A DNA stretch of 64,000 nucleotides, from NCBI RefSeq assembly GCF_018448925.1, contig NZ_RCWE01000002.1, positions 372,001 to 436,000 on the forward strand, in the 5' to 3' direction. This document shows, piece after piece, positions 1-8,685 of this stretch. Position 1 is the stretch's first letter; each line of letters begins with the position of its first letter. Both the position numbers and the translations under genes were made by a program. Below the pieces are notes generated by a model that saw nothing but the letters and a program-made list of their open reading frames with translations, made no database searches and was not told the DNA's origin. Origin of the DNA: Photorhabdus akhurstii. GTDB lineage: Bacteria; Pseudomonadota; Gammaproteobacteria; Enterobacterales; Enterobacteriaceae.

Positions 1-74
1 AGGCGCCCCTGAATGTCGAAACAGAACGCCTTGGGATACGCCAAGATAATTGATTTAAAATAGCGGAATTTTAA

Positions 75-1130
75 TTAAAGCAGAGGCTTCTCCCCTCTTT
101 GCCACCAACGCAATAACAGTTTATCAATACTTTCCATTGCACTGCCGGTGAAACGCTCTACCATGCGTTTACGACGTGTATAACTCACGCTAATAACTTC
201 ACAATTATCTATTTGAGCAATCAACAGATCATCGCTGACGCCAATTTCGTCAATCAATCCCTTCTCTTTCGCTTGTGAGCCGTACCAGTATTCACCTGTC
301 GCCACACTTTCCACGTCAAGTGATGGGCGATGTGTATGAATAAATGCTTTGAATAGTTCGTGAGTCTGATTCAGATCTTCCTGAAATTTTTTCCGGCCCT
401 GTTCTGTATTTTCTCCCAACACAGTCAGTGTACGTTTATATTCACCAGCCGTATGAAGTTCCACATCGATATCATTTTTCTTCAATAGCTTATGAATGTT
501 CGGAATCTGAGCGACCACGCCAATAGAACCAATAATGGCAAAAGGTGCGGCAACCACACGATCAGCAACACAGGCCATCATATAGCCCCCACTGGCAGCA
601 ACTTTATCTACGACAATAGTCAAGCGAATGCCTTTCTGACGCAAACGGACAAGCTGAGAGGCTGCCAGCCCATAGCCATGCACCATTCCTCCAGGGCTTT
701 CCAAGCGTAACAACACTTCATCTTTTGCATCTGCCACGGCCAGAATTGCGCTAATCTCTTCACGTAATGAATCAACTTCATGAGCATCCATACTCCCTTT
801 AAAATCCAGCACATAAAGGCAAGGTTTCTGTAATCCTTTATGACCGGCTTTAGCGTCACTCTTCTTCTGTTTGGATTCGAGTTTTTGTTGTTTATTAAAC
901 TCTTTCTGCCAGATTTTCCCCTCCGCCTCTGTCATGCGCGCCCGCTGCATTTGACGCTGCTTATCCCGATATGATTCACCGAGATCGGTGAGTTTCAATT
1001 CTCCTTTTAGCGAGGATTTCCGCATTCCTATTCCGATACCGAATATTGCCAGAGCAATAACCGCCAACACCAGCGTAACTACTTTGGCTAAAAACAACCC
1101 GTAAAGAGATAAGTACTCCACAAAATCCAC
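75..1130 (-). CDS. sohB: SohB, inner-membrane serine protease (peptidase family S49)
   Basis: A 351-residue protein, close to the usual SohB length of about 349. One hydrophobic segment (about residues 14-36) anchors it in the inner membrane, followed by a charged linker rich in Lys, Glu and Gln (50-100) and then the S49 protease domain. The nucleophile is seen in VAASGGY (Ser180) and the general base is probably Lys232 in AGEYKRTL. The 52-residue spacing matches the Ser-Lys dyad of signal peptide peptidase SppA. The family degrades membrane-associated peptides; the SohB substrate is unclear. The neighbour yciK is conserved in enterobacteria, but here an accessory insertion of about 1.6 kb separates them. 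Confidence 0.95.
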   Translation of the reverse strand: MDFVEYLSLYGLFLAKVVTLVLAVIALAIFGIGIGMRKSSLKGELKLTDLGESYRDKQRQMQRARMTEAEGKIWQKEFNKQQKLESKQKKSDAKAGHKGLQKPCLYVLDFKGSMDAHEVDSLREEISAILAVADAKDEVLLRLESPGGMVHGYGLAASQLVRLRQKGIRLTIVVDKVAASGGYMMACVADRVVAAPFAIIGSIGVVAQIPNIHKLLKKNDIDVELHTAGEYKRTLTVLGENTEQGRKKFQEDLNQTHELFKAFIHTHRPSLDVESVATGEYWYGSQAKEKGLIDEIGVSDDLLIAQIDNCEVISVSYTRRKRMVERFTGSAMESIDKLLLRWWQRGEKPLL

Positions 1131-1315
1131 CTTTTGTTTCTTAGATTATGAATTTACAATAAATGTATTTAATTTTTTCATTTAAAAACAATATATTATA
1201 ATTAACTCGCATTCAATAAACACGAATATGTACAAATAAAAACGCCCAGTATATCGGTCTCTGTAGCCAATTCTACACCATTAGATCGAGAAATGGGGAA
1301 CCAATTCAAAAATGA

Positions 1316-1438
1316 GGGATTAAATTGCAGAATCACAAAAAACCCGGAGTTTCAACCAAGCACTATGATCGCTACGACTACCTGAAAGAGAAACAGGAAA
1401 TTATCGAACAGCAGGAAAAGAGACCGTTATCGCTATAA
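1316..1438 (+). pseudogene. Probable C-terminal remnant of a tyrosine recombinase (phage-type integrase)
   Basis: A 40-codon open stretch without a proper start (a stop lies just upstream at 1313) ends in TAA at 1436-1438. The translation contains GVSTKHYDRYDYLKEKQE. This resembles the last residues of P4/prophage-type integrases, where the catalytic Tyr is followed by a short YxRYxYxxEK tail. No catalytic Arg boxes are present, so it would be a fragment. The assignment rests on this short tail only. It would fit the region being a former insertion site, together with the cat gene and the ERIC elements around it. Confidence 0.45.
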
Positions 1439-1440
1439 AT

Positions 1441-1496
1441 GATGCAATGGTTCGCTCCCTTGCCGCCGCGATGCATCTTGAAATCCATAGGGTATA
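1441..1496 (-). repeat. Truncated ERIC element (one end)
   Basis: Read on the minus strand from 1496, the sequence begins TATACCCTATGGATTTCAAG and continues into the GC-rich GCATCGCGGCGGC part of the same element found complete at 2487-2613. Only about 56 bases are kept. The other half is missing and the break abuts the integrase-like remnant. Confidence 0.75.
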
Positions 1497-1596
1497 AATA
1501 TTATGGACATAAAAACCACCAGTATTAACTGATGGCTATTAGTGTATTTCAATACAACTTTATATTGAGGTCATAAATAATTCAGGTTGTATTTAA

Positions 1597-2235
1597 CTAA
1601 ACAAAATCATTACATAGTTCTTGTAATTTATTAATAACACGCCCCACATGGAAACCGTCACAAGCAGCATGATGCACCTGAATTGCCAAAGGCAACCGAG
1701 TTTGATTTCCATCTTGGTAAAATTTTCCCATTGTAAATATGGGTGGAAAATAATCCGTAAAATTCGCGACGTTCAAGTTAAATTCATCAAAACTTACCCA
1801 CGGCACTGACGATATGTGAAAGTGATTTTCAGGTAGTTCTGGTTTAGAAAAAAAGCAAAGATCATCTTTATAGGTTTCATAATCAGCAGAATAGTTTTTC
1901 ATAAATTCTTCCAGATCGGAATTGAATTCAGTCCAAATCGCTGAGAATGTTTCGGTTTCCTTGTGAAAGATTGTATACGCAGGGTTTACATCATCCCATA
2001 CAATTAATTCTTCATCTTTTATAGCCATTCTAAACTCAGAGTAAGAGTTCACAACTTTTGATATTAAATAAATCATGGTTGGATAGAATTTATATCGTTT
2101 TTCTACCAACGAAGATAACAAATGGGTAATATCAATCTTTGTTGTCAGACTAAATCCGCATTGCACGACATTACGATAATGCAAGAAATGCTCTTTCCTA
2201 TCCCAGCGATCTATCTCAATCTTTGAGTAATTCAT
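1597..2235 (-). CDS. cat: Chloramphenicol O-acetyltransferase (CatA type)
   Basis: A 212-residue type A chloramphenicol acetyltransferase, which transfers acetyl from acetyl-CoA to chloramphenicol in the cytoplasm. The signature HHAACDGFH near the C-terminus holds the catalytic His (about 189). The N-terminus has the family-typical IDRWDRKEHF and residues 20-50 the substrate-pocket region. I chose the ATG at 2235 over one ten codons upstream: it has AGAAGGGG seven bases before it and matches the family N-terminus. The gene is AT-rich and stands alone in an accessory gap between sohB and yciK, flanked by ERIC sequences, which suggests acquisition. Whether it confers resistance cannot be read from sequence. 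Confidence 0.93.
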   Translation of the reverse strand: MNYSKIEIDRWDRKEHFLHYRNVVQCGFSLTTKIDITHLLSSLVEKRYKFYPTMIYLISKVVNSYSEFRMAIKDEELIVWDDVNPAYTIFHKETETFSAIWTEFNSDLEEFMKNYSADYETYKDDLCFFSKPELPENHFHISSVPWVSFDEFNLNVANFTDYFPPIFTMGKFYQDGNQTRLPLAIQVHHAACDGFHVGRVINKLQELCNDFV

Positions 2236-2486
2236 ATTTTCCCCTTCTAATGTAAAATTTAACAAATTGATTAAATTAGAAGGGCTGCTTTTTCCGTTTG
2301 TATTGGACTCATAATCACTCCGGTATGAAATTGGATTAAATACTCACTCTCTGACGAAGAAAAATTATATATTAGCCAGAAGCAAATAACTACCAACACA
2401 GCATTATCTTTAATAAATCAGACAACAAAAGACTCCACGCCATAAAAACTTACACAAACCTCTATCAACCCGCCATATTTTCCGTT

Positions 2487-2613
2487 TATACCCTATGGAT
2501 TTCAAGTTGCATCGCGGCGGCCAGGGAGTGAATCCCCGGGAGCATAGCAAACTATGTGACCGGGGTGAGCGAGTGCAGCCAACAAAGAGGCAGCTTGAAA
2601 GATGACGGGTATA
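2487..2613 (+). repeat. ERIC element (about 127 bp)
   Basis: The segment starts TATACCC and ends GGGTATA, with the well-known ERIC interior (GTGAATCCCCGGGAGC ... GACCGGGGTGAGCGAGTGCA ... AGCTTGAAAGATGACGGGTATA). The central part can fold into a long imperfect hairpin. It lies in the cat-yciK intergenic region and would be transcribed upstream of yciK if a promoter lies beyond it. ERIC elements are non-autonomous and have no coding capacity; short open frames across it are not genes. Confidence 0.92.
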
Positions 2614-2727
2614 TCTCCTGAGCAATCAACCTTGGCAAATTTGACTCAATATATAACTTTCTGTTTTGATAGCCCGAACGGCCTCCGACGGTAACAAATC
2701 GCGCCGTCAACAATAGGAAATCTTCAA

Positions 2728-3492
2728 ATGTTACATTACCAACCAAAACATGACCTCCTACAACAACGTATTATTCTGGTGACAGGCGCTGGAGAGGGTA
2801 TTGGCCGTGAAGCGGCTTTGACTTACGCCCGTTATGGCGCACAAGTGATCTTACTTGGCAGAACAACACACAAACTGGAAGCTGTCCAAAAAGAGATTGA
2901 ACAAGCAGGTGGCGCACCTGCAACTGTTTACACAATGGATCTGCTTACCGTCACAGCCGAAGAGTGCCAGACATTCGCTGACAATTTAGCGCAACATTAT
3001 CCGCGTCTGGATGGCGTATTGCATAATGCCGGTTTACTGGGAGCTGTCGCGCCGATGGCGGAGCAACCCGTCCAATTATGGCATGACGTTATGCAAGTCA
3101 ACGTCAATGCGACCTTTATGTTAACTCAAGCTTTGCTGCCGCTATTATTGACGTCGCCTGACGGATCACTCATCTTTACCAGTTCGAGCGTTGGCCGCGA
3201 AGGTCGCAGTGGCTGGGGTGCTTATTCTGCCTCTAAATTTGCAACCGAAGGCATGATGCAAGTTTTAGCCGAAGAATATAAACACGCTTCTCTACGCGTT
3301 AACTGTATTAATCCCGGCGGCACTCGCACAAATATGCGTGCCCGCGCATTCCCTAACGAAAATTCTGCTAAACTGAAAACACCGGCAGATATTATGCCAC
3401 TGTATCTTTATCTTATGGGCAGAGATAGTCTGCATAAAACAGGCATCAGTTTTGATGCACAACCCGGACGCAAAGCAGGACCAGCCGAATAA
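2728..3492 (+). CDS. yciK: YciK, short-chain dehydrogenase/reductase
   Basis: A 254-residue classical SDR with an NAD(P)-binding Rossmann motif VTGAGEGIGR (18-27), HNAG (99-102) and the catalytic YSASK (Tyr166, Lys170), with Ser near 153. The physiological substrate is not known. The N-terminus HYQPKHDLLQQRIILVTG matches the family, so the start is secure. The stop overlaps the start of btuR by one base (TAATG), which indicates translational coupling; yciK-btuR is a conserved pair in enterobacteria. The ERIC element lies about 110 bp upstream. Confidence 0.93.
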   Translation: MLHYQPKHDLLQQRIILVTGAGEGIGREAALTYARYGAQVILLGRTTHKLEAVQKEIEQAGGAPATVYTMDLLTVTAEECQTFADNLAQHYPRLDGVLHNAGLLGAVAPMAEQPVQLWHDVMQVNVNATFMLTQALLPLLLTSPDGSLIFTSSSVGREGRSGWGAYSASKFATEGMMQVLAEEYKHASLRVNCINPGGTRTNMRARAFPNENSAKLKTPADIMPLYLYLMGRDSLHKTGISFDAQPGRKAGPAE

Positions 3493-4088
3493 TGACAATC
3501 AATGACAACCAACATCAGAAAAGGCAACAACGTCTAAAAGAAAAAGTGGATTCCCGTATTGAAGCCGCCCAATTAGAACGGGGTATCCTCATCGTTTTTA
3601 CCGGCAATGGCAAAGGCAAAACCACCGCTGCATTTGGCACAGTGACCCGTGCGATAGGTCATGGATTTCGCGCCGGTGTGATCCAGTTTATCAAGGGCAA
3701 ATGGGAGAATGGCGAGAAAAATCTGCTAGAACAACATGGGGTGAATTTCCATGTTATGGCGACAGGTTTTACCTGGGAAACTCAAAGCCGGGAAACCGAT
3801 ACTGTAGCCTGCCATCAAGTATGGCGCCATGCGTTAGAGATGTTATCTGATCCCGATTTGGATCTGGTCGTATTGGATGAACTGACTTATATGGTGAGTT
3901 ATGGCTATCTTCCTCTGGAAGAAGTTATTACTGCGCTTAACCACCGACCGGAGCACCAATCTGTTATTATCACCGGCCGCGGTTGTCATCGTGAATTATT
4001 GGAAATGGCAGATACCGTCACAGAGATGCGTCCGGTAAAACATGCCTTTGACGCCGGTATTAAGGCACAAAAAGGGATCGACTGGTAA
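3492..4088 (+). CDS. btuR: Cob(I)alamin adenosyltransferase (BtuR/CobO)
   Basis: A 198-residue corrinoid adenosyltransferase that attaches the 5'-deoxyadenosyl group from ATP to cob(I)alamin, making adenosylcobalamin in the cytoplasm. The N-terminal P-loop GNGKGKTT is at residues 38-45. LVVLDELTYMVSYGYL in the middle and VIITGRGCHRELLEMADTVTEM near the end are typical of the CobA/BtuR family. Length is normal. It follows yciK with a one-base stop/start overlap and is convergent with rluB, 33 bp apart. Confidence 0.95.
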   Translation: MTINDNQHQKRQQRLKEKVDSRIEAAQLERGILIVFTGNGKGKTTAAFGTVTRAIGHGFRAGVIQFIKGKWENGEKNLLEQHGVNFHVMATGFTWETQSRETDTVACHQVWRHALEMLSDPDLDLVVLDELTYMVSYGYLPLEEVITALNHRPEHQSVIITGRGCHRELLEMADTVTEMRPVKHAFDAGIKAQKGIDW

Positions 4089-4121
4089 AAAGGTCCCGCT
4101 ATGACACGAGACCCAGAAAAC

Positions 4122-5054
4122 TTAACGGCCTTTTGGTACGGTTGTTCGCCCCGCATTCTGGCGCGAACTGCCCTGACGTTTTCCTGCCGATGGACGTGAT
4201 GTTACCTGAGCATGGCGTTTAACTGCCCGGCGGATTTGGTTAGCTTTAAGCCGGCGTTGATCAGGCCCTACTGCTACTTTGGAAATCGTCTCAGCATTCA
4301 AATCCACTAATTGGCGTAAATAGTTAGTCTGCTCCAGACCCAGTTCTGTCCATCCCCCGCGTGGTAAGCCTTTTGGCAAGCCAATATCCCCATAACGCAC
4401 ACGAATAAGACGGCTCACCTGTACGCCAACTGCTTCCCAAAGACGACGAACTTCACGGTTACGCCCTTCTGTCAACGTGACGTTATACCACTGATTCATC
4501 CCCTCACCGCCTTTAAACGCGATAGTGCGGAATGAAGCGGGACCATCTTCCAGTTGAATCCCCTTAGCCAATTGCTTCAATTTAGCATCATCAACTTCAC
4601 CAAAGACACGGACTGCATATTCGCGTTCAACTTCACGGCTTGGATGCATCAAACGATTAGCCAGTTCACCATCCGTGGTAAATAGCAACAAACCACAGGT
4701 ATTCACATCCAGACGCCCAACCGCTATCCAGCGGGAACCTAGCAATTTAGGCAGACGATCAAAAACCGTTGGCCGCCCTTCTGGATCATGACGAGTACAA
4801 AGTTCACCTTCTGGTTTGTAATAAGCCAGAACACGGCAAACCGCTTTTTGAGATTCTTTGATACTTAATATCCGGCCATCAAGGCGAATTTTTGTGGCGG
4901 GCTGAACTTCAAGGCGATCACCTAAAGTCGCAATCTTACCGTCAACACTGACGCGCCCTTGTTGAATATAACCTTCTATTTCGCGGCGGGAACCGTGACC
5001 GGAACGCGCGAGAATTTTCTGTAACTTTTCAGATTTCTGTGTTTTACCGCTCAT
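4122..5054 (-). CDS. rluB: RluB, 23S rRNA pseudouridine(2605) synthase
   Basis: A 310-residue protein with an N-terminal S4 RNA-binding domain (residues 11-60, [20 protein letters not shown]) and an RsuA-type pseudouridine synthase domain. The catalytic Asp is in [20 protein letters not shown] (Asp116). The family converts U2605 of 23S rRNA to pseudouridine. The C-terminus (about 260-310) is a basic, low-complexity Arg/Lys/Ser tail of the kind seen in RluB and likely contacts rRNA. It is a single gene, convergent with btuR. Confidence 0.93.
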   Translation of the reverse strand: MSGKTQKSEKLQKILARSGHGSRREIEGYIQQGRVSVDGKIATLGDRLEVQPATKIRLDGRILSIKESQKAVCRVLAYYKPEGELCTRHDPEGRPTVFDRLPKLLGSRWIAVGRLDVNTCGLLLFTTDGELANRLMHPSREVEREYAVRVFGEVDDAKLKQLAKGIQLEDGPASFRTIAFKGGEGMNQWYNVTLTEGRNREVRRLWEAVGVQVSRLIRVRYGDIGLPKGLPRGGWTELGLEQTNYLRQLVDLNAETISKVAVGPDQRRLKANQIRRAVKRHAQVTSRPSAGKRQGSSRQNAGRTTVPKGR

Positions 5055-5518
5055 TGAGCAACCTCTATTGTCGCCTTCACAGGCGTCGTGTTATATATCA
5101 ATCAATACGTTATGGTGGAATTCAATCATAACAAACTGATTTTAATACATTTGATAGCATAGGATGTCAAAAAATACATCATAATCCTAACTCCGTGGTG
5201 GCGCATTCTACACGAATTTTAAAGTCAATGATGCTAATAAATGTACCTATTTATCACTCAACACCGAATTTGGTCAGAAAAACACAGAAATATTACTGTA
5301 CCAACCGGACCAAAACATAACTACAATCATAGAATCCACTCACTGTTTCAATTATCAAATAATTGATAAAATATAATTTTCTAATAACATAAAAGTGGCC
5401 ATAAATTATAAATTTAAGACCACCATTTCATTAAGCTTTATTTAAATTGCCATTAATACCAAGTACTAATATTAAATTAGTGAATTACAAGTCAACCTTG
5501 GCAGAACCAATATCTTAT
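5055..5518. other. AT-rich gap between rluB and the calpain-like gene
   Basis: There is no open frame with a credible start. The rluB promoter should lie in 5060-5230. From 5230 to 5518 the sequence is strongly AT-rich, and I see no repeat, RNA gene or clear terminator. Confidence 0.5.
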
Positions 5519-6667
5519 TCACTCTTGAATTGGAGATGGATTTGCAATACTTTTCAGTGAATCAGGGATGGTTTCACTGAGATACATATCGCTGATTTTT
5601 GGTAAATTCTTAACATAAAGATCATATGGCATCCAGAATGATTTCCCTTCAAATCGGCTATTCTGGAATATCTCATTTTGCACGTCTTCTGGAATATTTT
5701 TCCATTCAGCAGAGTCAGGAGAATATGGACCTTTGTATTTAACGACATTCCACGGATTATGCAGTCGTACTAACTTAATATCATTCCATTGTTGAGCATC
5801 TAATATTAAATAAGCATGACCTGATACCAAATCCGTAGACGAACCCGTTCCTTGATAAGTCACATGATGTTTTACTTTGAAGATATCGATAAATTTCTCA
5901 TCCCAAATACGATCCTGATTATCCTGATTAATACCGGTATTTGCTGTCGATTCTATACCAAAATAGATTTCATTACCGCCGCCTAAATTCTCATAGCTTC
6001 CATGCAATTTCGCAAATGCTTTTTCAATTAGGTAATACCAAAATTCATTCTTATCTTCCATAGCAGAGAAACTAACGCGAGGCAGATCATCGTCAATCAG
6101 TAAATAACCAATTTTCGATTGATTGATGATTCTAACGGAATAAACGCCCGTTGAATTATAAACTGGCGGATAAATGGAAGAGAATAACACATTATGCCCT
6201 TCTGGATGGGACGCAATTGCTCCAATGGTGCTAACAAAGCCGCAATTGCCAAGATAAAGCTGCCCCATATCGATCATCTCTACCCCTTTAATAAACATGC
6301 TAGGGGATTCAATAAAATCTTTAATACGACTATGCTTATCAACTCCTCCACTTTGCCATTGTTCAGGAGAATATGAATCATCCAATAAATAACCATTCTT
6401 CTCTGATAATGCTTTAATTAAGGCTAATACCGGATCTTTTGCATATAAAGTGATTCCATTAAAGTCAAAAGGTTCACAGGTCGCCAGAATATCATTTAAT
6501 TCGCTTAATTTTATCGCTTTATCAGGATCTCCGATCAATGCTTCTTGCACTGATTTTTCAGCATATGCGTCACGCCCACATGCGCTTAAATCCCTATCTG
6601 GTGATTTTGGCCAGGAGTGAACATTATTGACATCAACTGGTTGATCGGAGAAATTAACAACTGACAT
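5519..6667 (-). CDS. Calpain-family (C2) cysteine protease
   Basis: A 382-residue protein with no signal peptide or membrane segment. It carries the calpain catalytic core in order: QLYLGNCGFVSTIGAIAS (Cys142 from this start, oxyanion Gln136), then NEFWYYLIEKAFAKLHGSYENLGGGN, close to the calpain EFW...LEKAYAKLxGSYE block, then SGHAYLIL (His284), then LVRLHNPWN (Asn304), and finally SFWMPYDLYVKNL, like the calpain EFWMSFxDF block. All three triad residues are present. No calcium-binding C2-like or EF-hand domain follows; the first 130 residues are not recognised. The ATG at 6667, with AAGGG ten bases upstream, is preferred to a TTG two codons earlier. Calpains cut proteins at few sites. A role as an effector or in self-processing is inference. 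Confidence 0.88.
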   Translation of the reverse strand: MSVVNFSDQPVDVNNVHSWPKSPDRDLSACGRDAYAEKSVQEALIGDPDKAIKLSELNDILATCEPFDFNGITLYAKDPVLALIKALSEKNGYLLDDSYSPEQWQSGGVDKHSRIKDFIESPSMFIKGVEMIDMGQLYLGNCGFVSTIGAIASHPEGHNVLFSSIYPPVYNSTGVYSVRIINQSKIGYLLIDDDLPRVSFSAMEDKNEFWYYLIEKAFAKLHGSYENLGGGNEIYFGIESTANTGINQDNQDRIWDEKFIDIFKVKHHVTYQGTGSSTDLVSGHAYLILDAQQWNDIKLVRLHNPWNVVKYKGPYSPDSAEWKNIPEDVQNEIFQNSRFEGKSFWMPYDLYVKNLPKISDMYLSETIPDSLKSIANPSPIQE

Positions 6668-6986
6668 TTTCAATATCCCTTGATTTTATAATGGATGGAT
6701 AACCTTACGCTGTTATTTATATTAAATAACCAGCCAAAAGGTTTTATACCTAATAATATGATTAAATAATTAGCAAATATACTTACCTTAGGTGCGGTAA
6801 ATATTTCCTTATCACGTTATTAAAATCAACTTAATTATTAAATAGATGATAATTTTATTTTATTGAATCAGTATCAATAATTCGAAATAACAATAACCAT
6901 TTCGATTCCATTAAAAAATCAAAAATATAAAGCCTGCGTATAATACACAGGCTCTATATAGATTCTGAAAATAATTACTGCGTAGC
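6668..6986. other. AT-rich intergenic region upstream of the calpain-like gene
   Basis: This region separates yciO from the calpain-like gene, both on the minus strand. Its 3' part holds the yciO terminator hairpin (6931-6953). The rest is very AT-rich and presumably holds the calpain promoter; I could not pick convincing -35/-10 boxes. Confidence 0.5.
6931..6953 (-). terminator. Rho-independent terminator after yciO
   Basis: AGCCTG and CAGGCT form the stem of a hairpin. On the minus strand it is followed by a T-rich run (TTTATATTTTTG). It lies about 35 bp past the yciO stop, so it would end the rnm-yciO transcript. Confidence 0.7.
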
Positions 6987-7607
6987 TTATAAGAATGGCG
7001 TGATATTGCCAGCCCCTTCCCGTATTACAACCGGTGTATCCTCAGTTAAATCAATTACGGTTGTAGGCTGTTGCCCTAAATAACCCCCATGAATAATCAG
7101 ATCAACCAACTTTCCCAAATTATCTTTAATTTCTTCAGGATCAGATTCAGCAAAATCATTGCCCGGCAAAATTAGGCTAGTGGACATCAATGGTTCACCC
7201 ACTTGTTCAAGCAGCGCCAAAGCAATTGGATTAGATGGAACACGTAACCCGATGGTTTTCCGCTTATCATTCATCAAACGACGAGGAACTTCTTTCGTCG
7301 CACGCAAAATAAACGTGTAATTACCCGGCGTATTATTCTTAATCAGACGAAAAGCTGAATTATCGACATAAGCATAGGTCGATATTTCTGACAAATCCCG
7401 GCACATTAAGGTGAAATTATGATGACTATCTAACTGACGGATACGACATATCCGAGTCATCGAATCTTTATCTTCCAGATGGCAACCAATCGCATAACCG
7501 GAATCTGTTGGATAAACAACCACTCCACCCTTTTTAAGCACATCCACACTTTGCCCTATTAAACGCGGCTGCGGATTATCAGGATGAATATAAAAAAACT
7601 GGCTCAT
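6987..7607 (-). CDS. yciO: YciO, Sua5/YrdC-family protein
   Basis: A 206-residue member of the YrdC/Sua5 fold (threonylcarbamoyl-AMP synthase family). GGVVVYPTDSGYAIGC near residue 27 and the KxR motif in CRIRQLDSHHNFTLMCRDLSEIS mark the nucleotide-binding core, followed by PGNYTFILRATKEVPRR. TsaC/YrdC proteins make the precursor of t6A in tRNA; YciO paralogues have weak or uncertain activity of this kind. It is 27 bp downstream of rnm and probably co-transcribed, as in other enterobacteria. Confidence 0.92.
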   Translation of the reverse strand: MSQFFYIHPDNPQPRLIGQSVDVLKKGGVVVYPTDSGYAIGCHLEDKDSMTRICRIRQLDSHHNFTLMCRDLSEISTYAYVDNSAFRLIKNNTPGNYTFILRATKEVPRRLMNDKRKTIGLRVPSNPIALALLEQVGEPLMSTSLILPGNDFAESDPEEIKDNLGKLVDLIIHGGYLGQQPTTVIDLTEDTPVVIREGAGNITPFL

Positions 7608-7634
7608 AAATTACCTCTTAATTTTATGCAGCCC

Positions 7635-8495
7635 CTACAGTGACCAGTTACGCCATATTGGTACCACATCACCGGGCAACCACAATTTACGCCCTAACTC
7701 TATCCATGAACAAGGCTGGTGAAAATCAGAACCTAACGAAGCCATCAAATCATATTCCCGCGATAATTGACCGAGAGATTGCCGCTCGTTAGGCGCCTGC
7801 TGGCACTGTGCAACTTCCATTGCATCACCACCATGTTGTTTAAACCAGACAATCAGACGCTTCAACCATTTAGTCGATAAATCATATCGTCCCGGATGAG
7901 CAATGACTGCTTGACCACCTGATTGATGAATGGCATCAATAGCTTGTTCAATTGTACACCATTGAGGTGGAACGTATCCGATTTTTCCCTTTGCCAGATA
8001 CTTTTTAAATACTTTCGCCATTGTTGGTTCTTTGCCTATTTCAATTAAATAACGGGCGAAATGGCCTCGCGTCACTTGTCCACCCTTCGCTAACCGATTC
8101 GCCCCTGCCCAAGCATCGGGAATACCTACCTTTGCCAATCTATGGCCTATTTCAATGCCTCGTTCTTTTCTGAGTTCAGCTTGTTTACCGAGTAATGTAA
8201 CCATTGCGTTTGATTGAATATCAATGTTTAAACCAACAATATGAATCTCCATATTTTGCCACAGAGTAGATATCTCAACGCCTGATATCAGTTTTAATGG
8301 CAAGTTGTGCCGACTGATATGTTCATTAGCGGGCAAAATAGCATCCGTTGTATCATGATCCGTCACAGCCAATACATTAACGCCCATTGCCACTGCCCGT
8401 TCAACCAATTCTGATGGTGAAAGTAAACCATCCGATGCAGTCGTATGGCTATGCAGATCATAAATTGTCACCCATTCAGTCGTTGAATTTGTCAT
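7635..8495 (-). CDS. rnm: RNase AM / 5'-3' exonuclease of the PHP family (Rnm, YciV, TrpH)
   Basis: A 286-residue PHP-domain metallohydrolase. The metal ligands are visible in IYDLHSHTTASDG (HxH), AVTDHDTTD, SGVEIS, AVIAHPGRYD and SLGSDFHQP. The enterobacterial protein acts as a 5'-3' exoribonuclease on short oligonucleotides and trims rRNA 5' ends. In E. coli the gene lies immediately beside trpL; here about 12 kb carrying the chitinase/Tc operon separates the two, so the site marks the insertion point. Confidence 0.92.
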   Translation of the reverse strand: MTNSTTEWVTIYDLHSHTTASDGLLSPSELVERAVAMGVNVLAVTDHDTTDAILPANEHISRHNLPLKLISGVEISTLWQNMEIHIVGLNIDIQSNAMVTLLGKQAELRKERGIEIGHRLAKVGIPDAWAGANRLAKGGQVTRGHFARYLIEIGKEPTMAKVFKKYLAKGKIGYVPPQWCTIEQAIDAIHQSGGQAVIAHPGRYDLSTKWLKRLIVWFKQHGGDAMEVAQCQQAPNERQSLGQLSREYDLMASLGSDFHQPCSWIELGRKLWLPGDVVPIWRNWSL

Positions 8496-8565
8496 TATTC
8501 CGTTCTCTGATTAAATAGCTAGGTATAGCTTAGCGATAAACGGTGACATTTTACAGAATAGAACC

Positions 8566-8596
8566 CTATTCAGCCCTAAAATATCGGGCTGAATAG
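8566..8596 (-). terminator. Hairpin ending the chitinase/Tc operon
   Basis: A perfect 11-bp stem (CTATTCAGCCC at 8566-8576, GGGCTGAATAG at 8586-8596) with a 9-base AT-rich loop lies about 90 bp past the last gene of the toxin operon. The T-run after it is poor on both strands, so it could be a terminator or an mRNA-stabilising stem. Confidence 0.6.
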
Positions 8597-8685
8597 AGTA
8601 ATTTTAAGAATGAAGAAATTCACGGATGAGAAATGCAATATCCCTTGTTATTGACAGAGAAGAATTAATCAGCGTTTTTCTTCAC

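Larger units (their letters stand above)
1131..1596. other. Accessory gap between sohB and cat
   Basis: This stretch has no intact gene. It holds the presumed sohB promoter (AT-rich, 1140-1220), a short open stretch resembling the tail of an integrase (1316-1438) and a truncated ERIC element (1441-1496). I see nothing else I can support. Confidence 0.6.

Noticed and set aside
2410-2746. Minus-strand open frames across the ERIC element near 2410-2746
   Set aside because: They run over the ERIC repeat and the yciK upstream region and show no family motif.
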